Source: Tritrichomonas foetus
Taxonomy: Eukaryota; Parabasalia; Tritrichomonadida; Tritrichomonadidae
Reading direction: 5' to 3'
Assembly (NCBI GenBank): GCA_001839685.1
Contig: MLAK01001248.1
Location: forward strand, 82,648 to 146,647
DNA length: 64,000 bases
The first letter of the stretch is position 1; every line of letters starts with the position of its first letter. The notes beneath the pieces were generated by a model. The model was given only the letters and a program-made list of their open reading frames with translations. It did not search any database and was not told the DNA's origin. Below, piece after piece: positions 20,612 through 31,695 of this stretch. A program made the translations under genes and the position numbers.

Positions 20612-22302
20612 TTTTATCTAAATTAAGAAAATTATTGAATGTTATCAAAAGTTCACAAACATTTTATAGAGAAGATTACTCAATTTCTGAAGAAAATGGT
20701 GTTTCAACGATTTTATGAACTAATATTTACTCGAGAGTTTCTTTGGCAAAAACCGTCCCAACTATTTTATTCTTTCAATAAATAACTTCGATGGAAATAA
20801 ATTCACAGAAATTCAGGTAAATCTTCCATTTAATAAAAGACCTAAATTTCGTTAACGAATTTTCTTAATTGAGAGTAATTGGCCAAATAAATACTTGAAA
20901 ATTCAATATCAAGTCATTCAAAAAGATACGATTTTTTCTTTTTCTATGAAAATAATTTATCGAAATTCGATTTAAATCTTGATTCATTTTCTTTTTACCT
21001 TTTTAGCAAATATCAAGAAAGTCATTTGGAAATTCATTTCCATTCTGATACCAAAATATTTCGTGCAACGATGCAATGTACACAAATTACAAAAGAACGA
21101 TATTAATTCAATAAGTATGAAAAAGTTTAATGTAAAATAATTTGGAAATTTCTTTTCCCTATATATCACTAATTTACTTTTTAATACCGATCAAAAAAGT
21201 ATGCCTTGCTCCATGTTGATTTTTCAATCTCAAAATACGTTCCAGATAGACTAATTAATGTAAATTGTTCATATCTGAATCGGGCTATTTCAATTGAAAG
21301 GACTTCAGAAAAATATGATCAGTTCAATTTTTGAATGCTTTAGAAATTTAGGTGGCCGTGGGGAGTTTGACGATACTCAAAATAATAAACCTAATACATG
21401 ATTTTCGAGTCCCATTCTTCTTCACATTGTCGAAAGAGAAAATTTTCATCAACCAAGATCAAGTAATGATGTTTTTTAGTATCTCTCTCAAAATGAATCG
21501 TATTTTTCATGCAACATGTCATTCATCTAACTCTTAAAGTTGTTGACCAATCACAAAATTACTAGTTTTGTGAAGTCACTTTTTGAGGGGATATTTGGGT
21601 GCGGGAATTTTTTGCATTTTAATTTTGAGATTTAATATTTTTGCCAAAATTTACTGTATCTTTGAATAGATTAGTGAAATTATCTTGTCTTTTAAGTATA
21701 GTACTATTAATTCATGAATTCGAATGTTGACCTCAAATTTTAGAGAGGAAAAAAATCCGAATTATGTTCATGGCAATTTTATATATTGTGAATAATTTGA
21801 TATATCTCCAAGATCCTCACTGGCATTTTTGAACTAAACAATTTCGATGTTCAAATTCATACATTAGATGCATAGTGAATTCCAAATGTCATTAGGAAAC
21901 TATATATTTTTTACTAGTTTGCCCAAAAAAATTCCATGAAAGTCAAAATTGAAAATACAGAAAGTGTGTCCCGCAACATCATGGAAAGAAAGAAGATAAA
22001 TTCCATGTGGGGAAGGAGATAAATCAAAAATATCATAAAACTTGTGTTATCTCATTGTCATTATTTTGGGTCAACAAATTCAAAACATCAAATTGTTTAT
22101 ATTTGTATAAATTTCTTGTTTTAATAAACCATGTGATCTACATCAAATAAAATTTTATTTTGTGACTCTTCTTGTTATTTTATTGATAAGAACTATTAAT
22201 GTCATATTTATTTTTTTCCAAAAACTTCAAAATGGATTTGATTAATAATAACATTTATATTCTTAACTAATATGTCATCTAATTTATATTTCATATTGTC
22301 TT
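20612..22302. other. Intergenic region with weak coding remnants
   Basis: About 1.7 kb. Most of it is featureless. Between 21185 and 21540 on the plus strand two adjoining frames read with protein-like composition but are split by stops and a frame change. They may be a pseudogene remnant of unknown family. Confidence 0.4.
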
Positions 22303-22671
22303 TTATTGAACCTCAAAAAATTCATTAAAATCACAGTCAATGCTTTCATTCCATTGATCTGCATATTCATCGCTTCTAACTTCTGGCCATACAATTGATT
22401 CAAATGCATTTGTAGAAAGATTATCGATAAAGTTTTTACTAGTTTTGTTTTTGCTCAAAACAGGTTGAATATTCTGGTTTTCTTCATCTTCAATAAGTCG
22501 ATTTTGTGGAGTATCATTATTTATATTGGATATCATGATTGCTTTTCGGAGGAAACGATATCTCTTTTTCTTTAATGTTTTGGGTATTAATTCTTCATCT
22601 TTTTTCACGATTAATTCTTTAGGGATCTCTAAAAATACGAGTTTTAGTGGCGGGGTTTTCTTCCTTGGCAT
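22303..22671 (-). CDS. Small unknown protein, basic N-terminus and acidic C-terminus
   Basis: 122 residues. It starts MPRKKTPPLKLVFLEIPKEL, continues with a Lys/Arg-rich segment (KTLKKKRYRFLRKA, residues about 33-46), then an Asn/Glu-rich middle, and ends acidic and aromatic (WPEVRSDEYADQWNESIDCDFNEFF). There is no membrane segment. A TCATT initiator-like site at 22680-22684 lies about 11 bases before the ATG, which supports expression. The basic patch may be a nuclear localisation signal. The function is unknown. Confidence 0.65.
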   Translation of the reverse strand: MPRKKTPPLKLVFLEIPKELIVKKDEELIPKTLKKKRYRFLRKAIMISNINNDTPQNRLIEDEENQNIQPVLSKNKTSKNFIDNLSTNAFESIVWPEVRSDEYADQWNESIDCDFNEFFEVQ

Positions 22672-24875
22672 TTGAACGAAATGATTTAGGTGAACTAAAC
22701 CTTCAATTTTCTGAATAATTGTATGATTTCTAAGTAAGTTTTGAAGTAACTATTCTGTTTCTGAGGCATTGTATGGTTTCTGTGTAATTGTGTGATATGA
22801 ATTGTAAAGTAATAGATTTTTTCTAAACGATTCTTAAAAATAACATTTTTTGAGAGAAATATTGAACTTTGATTGAATATATAATTTTGATGGGACTTTT
22901 CTCAATTCATCTATAAAAGAACTCGTCAACCATTTCTCATATTTTAGCCCAGTAATGTATTTTTATAAGAAATTGAAGAACCTCATTCATAAAAATGAAT
23001 AATTTTTAGTCTGTGGGTTCTGATACTTAGTTGGTGAATAAAAAAGATGTAGCATCTTGGAAACAATGGGTAAAACTTACTTTTGGAATCGAAATTATCA
23101 TATTATATTAATGTATTCACTCGGGAGCATGAATAATCAATAAAGATGCCATTATTTCATGAAAGAATGATGTTACCAAAAAATTAAAATGTATCTAAAT
23201 TAATCTTTCTAAAGCTCAAATACGAACTTTTAAAGATAAGAAAACCTCTAATCGTCATTTCACTTCTCTGTATTTGCTTTTTTGCATCAAAAAAATTTTG
23301 CATTTCGAGTGAATATTCATAATACAGCTCATTTGATAAATTAATCTATCATTTTATGGTAAGATTTGTTTCTATCAAAGTGAAATTGGAAAAACTGTCA
23401 GTACTTTGAAAAAGATATTGAATTTAGGGAAATAATGAGACATATCTGTATTTCTCAAAATTGTTACAAATGTTCGGTATATCTTTTATGTTATATAATG
23501 ATGTATATTAGGAGTGAAAATAAACTTGCTAATTTAAGAAAAAATTTGCAATACGAAATTTCTTCATTTCTCAATTTTAATTTTTGTGAAGAATGCCTTT
23601 GGATAGATGTGTATCTTGTAATCCTTGGATTGTGGCAAATATTGAGGTAAAAGTGGCAGAATAAATATTTGTTTTTATTTTTCTGTCATCGTTATTTGGC
23701 AAAGATAAATTCTGTCAAAAAGTTTTCGATAGCATGAATATTCATTCAATTATTGTGTACCTCCTCATAGTTTTTTCATTTCTGATATTGTGATTCAATA
23801 ATTACTGCTTTTTCATTCACCTTCGGTTCTATTTGTTATAGGGTGTTTCATAACTGGCAGACTTCTTGAATTTTCAATAGCGGTATTGATATTTCAGATT
23901 ATATCCTAACTTTCTAAATTTATATTTAGATTCTTCTCGGTTTTCTTCTCAATTTAAGTAGTAGATAATTTACTTTTTTCATTGATATCAGATTTCGGCC
24001 AAATTTCCAAGGAAATGAAATGATAATGAATTACTATCAAAAACTGATCATAGATATAGAATTATTCATAAAAAGTCTGATAAAAAGCATTTATGAATAT
24101 ATTATTGCAGAATGGGCAGAAATTAAACTTCAATTTATTGCCAATTTCGGTTTTTTTTGAAACCAAATCAATGTCTTGGGCATGTCTATGCTTTATTCAT
24201 GAATAATAAATTGTATGATATCTTTAAATTCCATATCGATAATTGATCACTCTATAGTGAAATAATTTTGTCTTATTTTATGAAAAAATGGGAGGAATTT
24301 ATTTCATATGTTGTATAAATGATTATATATGATATTTGCTGCATTTAATTACTTAAAGATCATTTTATTAGAGAGAATGTGTGATTCCAAAACAATTCTG
24401 ATATTATTGAAAAAGTTTTCTCTTGGCATTCATTTTATTTGAATTTTTTGAATGCTATTAATTTTGAATGTATTACCGAAAATTGAAAGAGAATGGTAAC
24501 AAATAGAAAGAAAAATAAAATAGCCAAATTTCAATTTTCAAAAGGTCTGTTTGGCCATTTCTGTTGGTTTGGGGATTTGAAGCTGCTCCTTCTTATTCTA
24601 TAAAACAACAGAGACATTTGGAATTCTTGCGCCTTAAGCTTTTTAGCAGCGGGTTTTTAAAAATTCCAACACCCTTTCTAAAACATAAAAAAACTATAAA
24701 ATTCATGAAATCAAATATTCGAGTCAAGAAAAAAGATATGGCATGATTAAATTCTATAATTATTTACAAAAACGAAAATTGAGGCTTCTACTGAGTAAAT
24801 GGAATTCAATAATTCCATTTATGATTTTGGTATGTGATATTTTTTTTTTCCAAAATGTATCATTTATGCATACGA
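22672..24875. other. Long intergenic region
   Basis: 2.2 kb of AT-rich sequence. The only stretch that stands out is a less AT-rich island at about 24545-24660 (listed separately). The short open frames, such as 71 codons at 23435, have no recognisable content. Confidence 0.5.
24545..24660. other. Unexplained GC-richer island
   Basis: Embedded in a highly AT-rich spacer. It contains GCTGCT near 24584 and AGCAGC near 24645 as an inverted 6-mer and a T5 run after GCGGG. On the minus strand a reading with few stops includes RRKNSKCLCCFIE. It could be a fragment of a repeated element, a pseudogene or a structured RNA. I cannot decide. Confidence 0.3.
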
Positions 24876-27305
24876 TTAATGAGATGCTTTATATTCTCTA
24901 TAAATCTGTTCAAATAGCTGAATCATCACATTTTCCTGAATTTCTGGGTTGCCCAAATTTTGTACAAATGATGCAAGCGCCTGAGTTTTCTGTTGGAACA
25001 ATGATTCAAGATAAGATGCCACATGTTCGATTCCAAAGTGCTTCAAAGCTATTGTTCTTAAAACTTTGATAGCAAATGGAATGAATGACTTTGGAAAAGT
25101 AGTAAATGTCCCTTCAACTATCACTTTCATTATATGATCGGCATCTGTGTGTGATTGAGGAAATTGAAGGATATCAAGAAGTAATTCAAGAGCAGCTTCA
25201 GAAACATGAATAAAATTTGATTTCAGTGGTTGAATAAAAAAAGCTAAAGGAAATGTTTCAAAAAAGAAATCATTTCTTTCTAAAAGAATGCAATGCATGA
25301 ACTTAAGGGATTCAACAATTAATGGTGGGTCTTCAACATTAGGTAAGTTTTGTAAAAATGTTAAAACTTGAGGAGCTGGCATCAGTTCAACTAAATGCCT
25401 TAAAACTCGAAAATGACCTGGAATTGGATTATTTGGTAACATTGTGCAAATCCAACTCATTACGTTAGCTTTATCAGTCACCCATTGTCGATCAAGAGCC
25501 GATTCGAGTATTGAGCAAACATACTCTTGAACCTGGTCACTTGGATCGAGCCAGAATCCAGAAATCAATGAATTTATATGGTTAAACAATGTTGCAAAGA
25601 ATTGCACAAAAACTGGTGAAAGTGGAACTTTGGCTGTTCCTTTTATAGAATCCAAAATGAAAACTCGATAATAAGGAATCGCTTCATTACCTTTAGCAGC
25701 AAATTTACTTAATGTTGCAACAAACGAACTTCCAATTGGTGTGAGGATTTGTTTCATTTGTTCATCAGGTAGATGAATTCGTGGTAATATCGAAAAAAGG
25801 GTGGCAAAGAGATTTTTTGATATTTCAATTGGAGCATTCCCCAATGCATTAATTAATGGATTGATATAAGCATTTGCATTTTCTATAAATAAGTCAGGAT
25901 AATATTTAGATAAGACGCACAGTGCTTCAGCACCTTCAAAAGGTGATAATGATAATGCATTGCTTGTTATTTGCATAAAAACGGTAGATAATTCTGGTGC
26001 AAGTTTACAGCAACGTTTAATGAATGCTAAAGCTGTTGGACAGTTAGGATTCAAAATTGGTGTCATTGGTGAAACAAGTGGCGCTCGAAGTTCTTTACAA
26101 AAATACGAAACAGTATAAAATAGACCTGGTGTAGGATTAGAACATCTTGATAAAACAACTTCGACAAAATTTGGTGGACACCAAGACGTTAAATATTTAA
26201 TACAACATTCCATCCTAGGTTCACGAAAATCAGGATGTTCGTTTGTAACTTTCAATATTAAATCAAGTAACACGACTAAAAAATTTCCAAAAGCTGTAGG
26301 ATTAGTATGGAATGCTGTTCCAAATAAATTTGATGCAATTTCTAACAGAAAAAAGAATTCATCTGGATTAGGGAGGAAAAATAATAAATATTGAAGGAAT
26401 TTATTGAAAACCATCATCGAAAAATTTAATAATGATTGTTGGCCATAGAAATTAATTCCAAATTCCAGAGTATTACTCCAAATAAAAGATGCATATTGAA
26501 GAGCTCCATCTTTAGTATTCGAAATTTTAATTAAGGATATTGCACAAGGAATCATTATTCTGATAAATTTGGCAATATATAAAATCTGTTCGGAAACTAA
26601 ATCCATTGGTTCAAACTGAAGGACAGCTTCATATAAACTTAAAAGGCCAGGTAAAAGACTATAATTGTGAGATGCTTCTTGAATTTTCTGAAGGAGTTGA
26701 TCAAAAAGTTGAAATTCTGGAGTAAAGCATAAAGCATATTTATGGAGTGAAAACCAAATTCTGTTAACTTCAGTTGTACTTAATAATTCAATAACAACTG
26801 GAACTAATTGGTGAATTTTATCAAATGAGATTTCTGAAAGTGAATATTCAATTTTATTGGCTTGGCAAAAAATAATTTCAAAAAATATAAGTAATTCTTG
26901 ATGATTTAATTCATGATACGCATCAAAATATTGCGGATATATTAATGCGATAAAAGCGAGAATTAGGACGAGATTTGATTCGCATGGTGTATTCTGTTGA
27001 CTAAATTCTGATCGTAAACGTCTCAAACAAGAAAAAAACAATTCTTTTATTATTGATTCATTAATTATCGATTCGTTTAAATTATTTTTTGATTTTTTTA
27101 ATATGTTCAGCAAGGTAAGTGTAACTATCATTATTAATTGGGAATTTGGAGCTGTTGCGATGGCTTCAAGCGAAATCGGAAATACATAATTGCTGGTCTG
27201 CCAATTTTGGATTAATTGGTCTGCCAATAAACGATCTTGTTGGGAAGTTTGCGGATTATAAAGCGCGTTCAGTGTATTGACTAGGTCTTGTAATGTCGTA
27301 ATCAT
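24876..27305 (-). CDS. Importin-beta-family karyopherin (transportin-3/importin-13-like)
   Basis: 809 residues, entirely alpha-helical with the HEAT-repeat periodicity of karyopherins. The N-terminus (DLVNTLNALYNPQTSQQDRLLADQLIQNWQTS) matches the start of importin-beta-fold receptors, in which short repeats bind Ran-GTP. The following helices fit the exportin-1/importin-beta-like domain. The order and spacing, and phrases such as PGHFRVLRHLVELMP, are closest to transportin-3/Mtr10 and importin-13, but at about 810 residues it is somewhat short. It should shuttle cargo through nuclear pores. The cargo is not predictable. It is divergent from the coiled-coil gene at 27656, with 350 bases between starts. 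Confidence 0.85.
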   Translation of the reverse strand: MITTLQDLVNTLNALYNPQTSQQDRLLADQLIQNWQTSNYVFPISLEAIATAPNSQLIMIVTLTLLNILKKSKNNLNESIINESIIKELFFSCLRRLRSEFSQQNTPCESNLVLILAFIALIYPQYFDAYHELNHQELLIFFEIIFCQANKIEYSLSEISFDKIHQLVPVVIELLSTTEVNRIWFSLHKYALCFTPEFQLFDQLLQKIQEASHNYSLLPGLLSLYEAVLQFEPMDLVSEQILYIAKFIRIMIPCAISLIKISNTKDGALQYASFIWSNTLEFGINFYGQQSLLNFSMMVFNKFLQYLLFFLPNPDEFFFLLEIASNLFGTAFHTNPTAFGNFLVVLLDLILKVTNEHPDFREPRMECCIKYLTSWCPPNFVEVVLSRCSNPTPGLFYTVSYFCKELRAPLVSPMTPILNPNCPTALAFIKRCCKLAPELSTVFMQITSNALSLSPFEGAEALCVLSKYYPDLFIENANAYINPLINALGNAPIEISKNLFATLFSILPRIHLPDEQMKQILTPIGSSFVATLSKFAAKGNEAIPYYRVFILDSIKGTAKVPLSPVFVQFFATLFNHINSLISGFWLDPSDQVQEYVCSILESALDRQWVTDKANVMSWICTMLPNNPIPGHFRVLRHLVELMPAPQVLTFLQNLPNVEDPPLIVESLKFMHCILLERNDFFFETFPLAFFIQPLKSNFIHVSEAALELLLDILQFPQSHTDADHIMKVIVEGTFTTFPKSFIPFAIKVLRTIALKHFGIEHVASYLESLFQQKTQALASFVQNLGNPEIQENVMIQLFEQIYREYKASH

Positions 27306-27655
27306 TTTTAATATAATTTTTAATTTTTTAGGAAGGAAAAATTACCAAAATTTTGGGCAAATTTGACTTAATTTCACCTTATGAGTGATTTTTTCATGAA
27401 ATGAACGATACATTATCGTAAAGGTTAATATTGACCTTTGATAAGATGAGAAAAGTGTTTCGCTTGTATTTTTTCGGTATCCTTAAAGTAATAAATCTCA
27501 ATAGTTATATTCCATATTTATTATGGAAATATAAGCACATTGGTCAAGTCAAGATGCTTAAAAATGTAATAATTTCGATAATTTATGAATGAAAAAGTGA
27601 ACTTGCTTATTCACCTTAGTTATTGACCCATTTTCTTTTTTTAAACGTACATTAA
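27306..27655. promoter_or_regulatory. Shared divergent promoter region
   Basis: 350 bases separating two divergent start codons. It contains repeated TGACC/GGTCA-type motifs (27433-27437, 27541-27545, 27626-27630). No TCAYW site is placed correctly for either gene. Confidence 0.4.
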
Positions 27656-28825
27656 ATGAATGAGAAAGAAATAGATGAATCAATTTTAGATGAACGCTAC
27701 AATCTTCTAATGAAATGTGTTGATCAATTCATTAAAAAAATGCAAAAAAACGGGATGGCTAAGCGACTTCAATATTATCGTGCATTTCCATCATTCGACG
27801 CGGGACAAATACTGGATTTATTTGATGAAATGCTAACTGAACAACGAGAAAAATATATATTTAACATTCATCAAGAAATTGATCATCTTGATTATCTTAT
27901 TAATCAAAATAAAATTAAATACAATCGAAGAGAAAAAGAAAATCTGAAAAGCACTAAAGGAATTCGAGAGAGAAATGAGCATACCGCCTCAATTTATAAT
28001 AAATTTAATGATAGATTGACTGCTCTCAAAAAGGAACAAGAAATTTCTGAAAAACTTTACATAAAAAAGATTAATGAAACGCAGAAATGCATTGAAGAAG
28101 TTAAAAATATGAAGAAAGCACAAAGAATAGTGATTAGGAAAACAAGACATCATTTATTTGAAATTAGAGATGATTTTTCTTCAGATGTTTCTGCTTATTA
28201 TGAAATCATGAATGCTTATTTCGTTCGATTCAATAATCAAATCGGTAAAAGGATGGAACAAGTTGTATATAATAATAAGCACTTAAAAAATGATGAGATT
28301 TATAAACTCGAAAATGAATTAGAACAACTTCGAAATAATTCACAAGAATTAAGTTTTGCCATAAATAACATTTTTGAATATTTGAAATCAATTTCTGCAA
28401 TCGAAGCCGGCTCAATTGAAAATTTAATCGCACAAATACCGGTATTTATTACAGAACTTCAAGAAGGTGTTGTTACAAAATATTTATCGGATTCACATTG
28501 TAAATTACCAGGCATTTTATTGACAGGTGATAAATTTATTCCATCCATAAAAATTGCGCTTGATCGTGCACTTGACAAAAGAGAGAAACAATTTGAATCA
28601 CTGGAAAGCTTTGGAAGGAAAAAGAGATTAAATTTACAAAATGAATTAGATAAAACACTTGATAAAATAAATAAAATGAGTATTCCTGAGAAAGAAAGAA
28701 AATTATTTGATGATTTGAATCTGTCAAACTTGACATTCAATGAATCAAAATCTCAACTTGATGAAACTATCAAAATTTTATCCACAAGTCCATTTTTATC
28801 AAAAAATAGATCTAATATTGATTAA
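27656..28825 (+). CDS. Coiled-coil protein of unknown function
   Basis: 389 residues. The first 65 residues (LMKCVDQFIKKMQKNGMAKRLQYYRAFPSFDAGQILDLFDEML) look like a small helical domain. From about 70 to 250 the protein is Lys/Glu-rich with heptad spacing, a long coiled coil. A globular part around 255-300 (SAIEAGSIENLIAQIPVFITELQEG...) is followed by a further coiled segment. A cytoskeletal or structural role is inferred only from shape. I recognise no family. Confidence 0.75.
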   Translation: MNEKEIDESILDERYNLLMKCVDQFIKKMQKNGMAKRLQYYRAFPSFDAGQILDLFDEMLTEQREKYIFNIHQEIDHLDYLINQNKIKYNRREKENLKSTKGIRERNEHTASIYNKFNDRLTALKKEQEISEKLYIKKINETQKCIEEVKNMKKAQRIVIRKTRHHLFEIRDDFSSDVSAYYEIMNAYFVRFNNQIGKRMEQVVYNNKHLKNDEIYKLENELEQLRNNSQELSFAINNIFEYLKSISAIEAGSIENLIAQIPVFITELQEGVVTKYLSDSHCKLPGILLTGDKFIPSIKIALDRALDKREKQFESLESFGRKKRLNLQNELDKTLDKINKMSIPEKERKLFDDLNLSNLTFNESKSQLDETIKILSTSPFLSKNRSNID

Positions 28826-29158
28826 CAATATATCAACTCAGTTGATACAACAGAAATTAAAAGGAATGAAAAATAATTGTTTGAATAAAATAAAAATTGC
28901 TAAATTTGAACTAAAATAATCTTATTTTCTGATATGTTTAAGGTGATTAAATAAATACAGAAATCATACTTTTTATCATGTTTGCGATAACACTAGCATC
29001 GATAACTTGACATGAGAGTTCGATTTCTGTAGCTATCTGGTCCATAAATTCGTTAATTTGCAATACACACTTTTTCTGTGTTTATATGGTCAATAATTAT
29101 GAAGATGAGTGAACAAATAACACCAGAAACTTAACAAAAATTATTATTACTTATCCAA
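28826..29158. other. Intergenic spacer
   Basis: 333 bases between two co-directional genes, with no feature seen. Confidence 0.5.
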
Positions 29159-31369
29159 ATGAAACGACTTCTAAACAACTCTTACCGCCGAACTATTGAT
29201 AATCGCATCACCAAAATAGTCAACACACATAAAAATCTGTCAAAAACCACAACAAACCGCTGTCGATCCGCTTTGAATATTCAGAGATTAAATCATACGA
29301 TTAATATGCAAGATGCGCTCTACATTTTTCGTGAAAAGTGGGAAGATTTAGAAATTCCAATCAGCTCAGCTGCTGAAAAACGCTTTGTTGATCAGTTTTT
29401 TCAATCAATCACAAATAAATGTCTGAAATTCGGAAGTTTTGGCCTCGGCCCAAATGGAGTTCGTGCTTTACTTGAAGTTTTCAGTACTCAGAATCAATAC
29501 GTTTACTTAGATTTATCTTCGAATAAAATGGGTGATGATGGTGCGATTTATGTCTCTCAATTTTTACGTTCAAATCCACCAATCATCCATATTGATCTTC
29601 GATCGAATGCCATTACCGCAAACGGCTTTGTTAATTTATTTCAATCTTTAAAAAGAAACTACTTTTTGACTTCACTTGATATTTCAACAGTTGGTGGAAT
29701 TGAAAGGAATAAAATGGGACTAAATGGCTGCAAAGAACTTGCTCGCCTTTTACTTGTAAATGAAACAATTTCTTTTTTAAATATTTCAATGAGCGGAATG
29801 TCAATTGAAGGTTGTACTTTTTTATCAGAAGCATTTTCTAAAAATCAAGGATTAGTTAATGTTGATGTATCAGGAAATAGATTTGGTACTCAAGGTGCTA
29901 TTAAACTTTTCAGTGAAAATAACTCGCTTGGAAATTTTGAATATTTTAACATTTCTCGCAATGAAATTACTGATTCAGCTTCACATTCAATTTGTAAACA
30001 AATAAAAATGTCTATAAACTTAAGGACACTTGATTTAAGTCATAATAAATTTTCGAAGAAATTTTTAAAACAGCTTGTTGAATGTCTACAAGGGAAAAAC
30101 ATTCAAAATTTAATGCTTTCTCATAATTCTTTTGACTTTGAATGTGGAAATATAATTCGAACCTTGTTAATTGAAAATGATAAAATTTTATCGTTGAATT
30201 TATCTTCGAATCCTTTACATGATCGTGGTTTAAAGAAAATAGCCAAAGCGATTGATAAAAATCAGACTTTAAAGGTTTTGGAATTAAGTGATACTTTTAT
30301 GACTGATATGAGTGTTTTGATATTTGCTGAGAGAATGAAAGAGAATAATACAATTGAAAAATTAAACTTAAACAATAATAATATTGGTGATAAAGGTGCA
30401 ATCGAATTAGTAAAAATGCTTTGTGGAAACAATACAATGCTTTATATAGGCTTGCAAAGTAATGAAATTACTGACGAATCATGTCCAGCATTTTTAGAAA
30501 TGTTGCAAAAGAATAATACTATTATTGATATAGATATTGATTTTAATGACTTTACTTATCGAACTCATATGAATATGAAACAGTCAATAGCTGATCACAA
30601 GAAACAACTGAATAACAATATAGCTGAATATGCCAATAGGCATATTGAATTACTTAAGAATGATGAGAAAAAACTCATTGAAGTCAGACATAAAGTTAAA
30701 AAACAATCAAAATTAGTGAGAAATAGTATTGAAGAAAAAGAAAGAAAAGAACAATATTTTCAAGACTTGCAAAGAAAAAGAAAACAAGATGCTCTTGATA
30801 GTGATCAACGTCTTGCAAATCTAAAACAAGAATATGAAAATCTACACGAATATCGACTTCAAATTCAAAATCAATATTCTGATTTATTAATGAAAACTGA
30901 AGCTGAAAAGAATGTAGCTGATAATGAATATCAAAAGAATTCCATAAGAAGACAACAAGCAGCTGCTAGAGTTCATCATGCTGAAAGTAAGAAATTGGAA
31001 ACAGAAGTTGAAATTAATCATGTAATTGATGACTTAAAACTTCACTTCTTGACAATTCGCCAACAATTAAGTGAATTAATAAAAGAGGCGCATTTGAGAC
31101 AAACTAATTTGCGTAAGAAAGAAGAACAAGCTGCAAGAGAAGAAGAAGAAGCAAGAAAACAACAAGAATTGAGAGAAAAAGTGGATAAAGCCCTTGAAAA
31201 TCCACCACCAAGAGAAATTAAGACACTTGAAGAAATTAAAAAATCAGCACGAGCTGTTCCAAGACAGAGAAAAGCATCAACAAAAAAGGTAAAAAAAGCG
31301 GCATCAAGACCAAAAACAGCCGCAAATGCTCCAATTGTTCGTCCACAGTTTAATGATGAGCCAATTTAA
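29159..31369 (+). CDS. Ribonuclease-inhibitor-type LRR protein with coiled-coil tail
   Basis: 736 residues. Residues about 90-470 are a series of 28-29-residue leucine-rich repeats of the RNI/LRR_RI class (xxLDLSSNKMGDDGAIYVSQFL, xxLNLNNNNIGDKGAIELVKML). Residues 480-690 are a highly charged coiled coil. The last 40 residues are Lys/Arg/Ala/Pro-rich (RKASTKKVKKAASRPKTAAN), suited to binding tubulin or nucleic acid. The combination is seen in flagellar and basal-body proteins of protists, which would fit a flagellate. That link is inference. The basic start (MKRLLNNSYRRT...) carries no signal peptide. Confidence 0.85.
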   Translation: MKRLLNNSYRRTIDNRITKIVNTHKNLSKTTTNRCRSALNIQRLNHTINMQDALYIFREKWEDLEIPISSAAEKRFVDQFFQSITNKCLKFGSFGLGPNGVRALLEVFSTQNQYVYLDLSSNKMGDDGAIYVSQFLRSNPPIIHIDLRSNAITANGFVNLFQSLKRNYFLTSLDISTVGGIERNKMGLNGCKELARLLLVNETISFLNISMSGMSIEGCTFLSEAFSKNQGLVNVDVSGNRFGTQGAIKLFSENNSLGNFEYFNISRNEITDSASHSICKQIKMSINLRTLDLSHNKFSKKFLKQLVECLQGKNIQNLMLSHNSFDFECGNIIRTLLIENDKILSLNLSSNPLHDRGLKKIAKAIDKNQTLKVLELSDTFMTDMSVLIFAERMKENNTIEKLNLNNNNIGDKGAIELVKMLCGNNTMLYIGLQSNEITDESCPAFLEMLQKNNTIIDIDIDFNDFTYRTHMNMKQSIADHKKQLNNNIAEYANRHIELLKNDEKKLIEVRHKVKKQSKLVRNSIEEKERKEQYFQDLQRKRKQDALDSDQRLANLKQEYENLHEYRLQIQNQYSDLLMKTEAEKNVADNEYQKNSIRRQQAAARVHHAESKKLETEVEINHVIDDLKLHFLTIRQQLSELIKEAHLRQTNLRKKEEQAAREEEEARKQQELREKVDKALENPPPREIKTLEEIKKSARAVPRQRKASTKKVKKAASRPKTAANAPIVRPQFNDEPI

Positions 31370-31695
31370 TTTTAAATTTAAATTTTTGCGTTATTTCGTA
31401 ATTTACAGGAATAATTATAGTAAATTTGTTTGTATCTTTTTAAAATATCAAATATTTATTTTCCGATTTTAAATTTCTCTTAACTTGAAATCATCTTATT
31501 CTCATCGCTAATAATATTTCTATGTTGTAAATTTATTAGATTTCCTTAATTTAATAGGCTGAAACATTTTATATCAATTGAAAATATAAATGAATATGAC
31601 AAATATTTAGCACCCTCAACAAAAGCAATAATAAATGGAAAGTTGAAATTATTATTTTCAAGATTTATTTTCTATTAAATTTAAAACAAAATTTG
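31370..31695. other. Intergenic spacer between convergent genes
   Basis: 326 bases, AT-rich, with no feature seen. Confidence 0.5.

Noticed and set aside
23435..23650. 71-codon open frame
   Set aside because: No recognisable pattern; chance in an AT-rich spacer.
24600..24650. ACAGAGA resembling the U6 snRNA box
   Set aside because: The conserved bases that follow in U6 (AGAUUAGC, UGCGCAAGG order) are absent.
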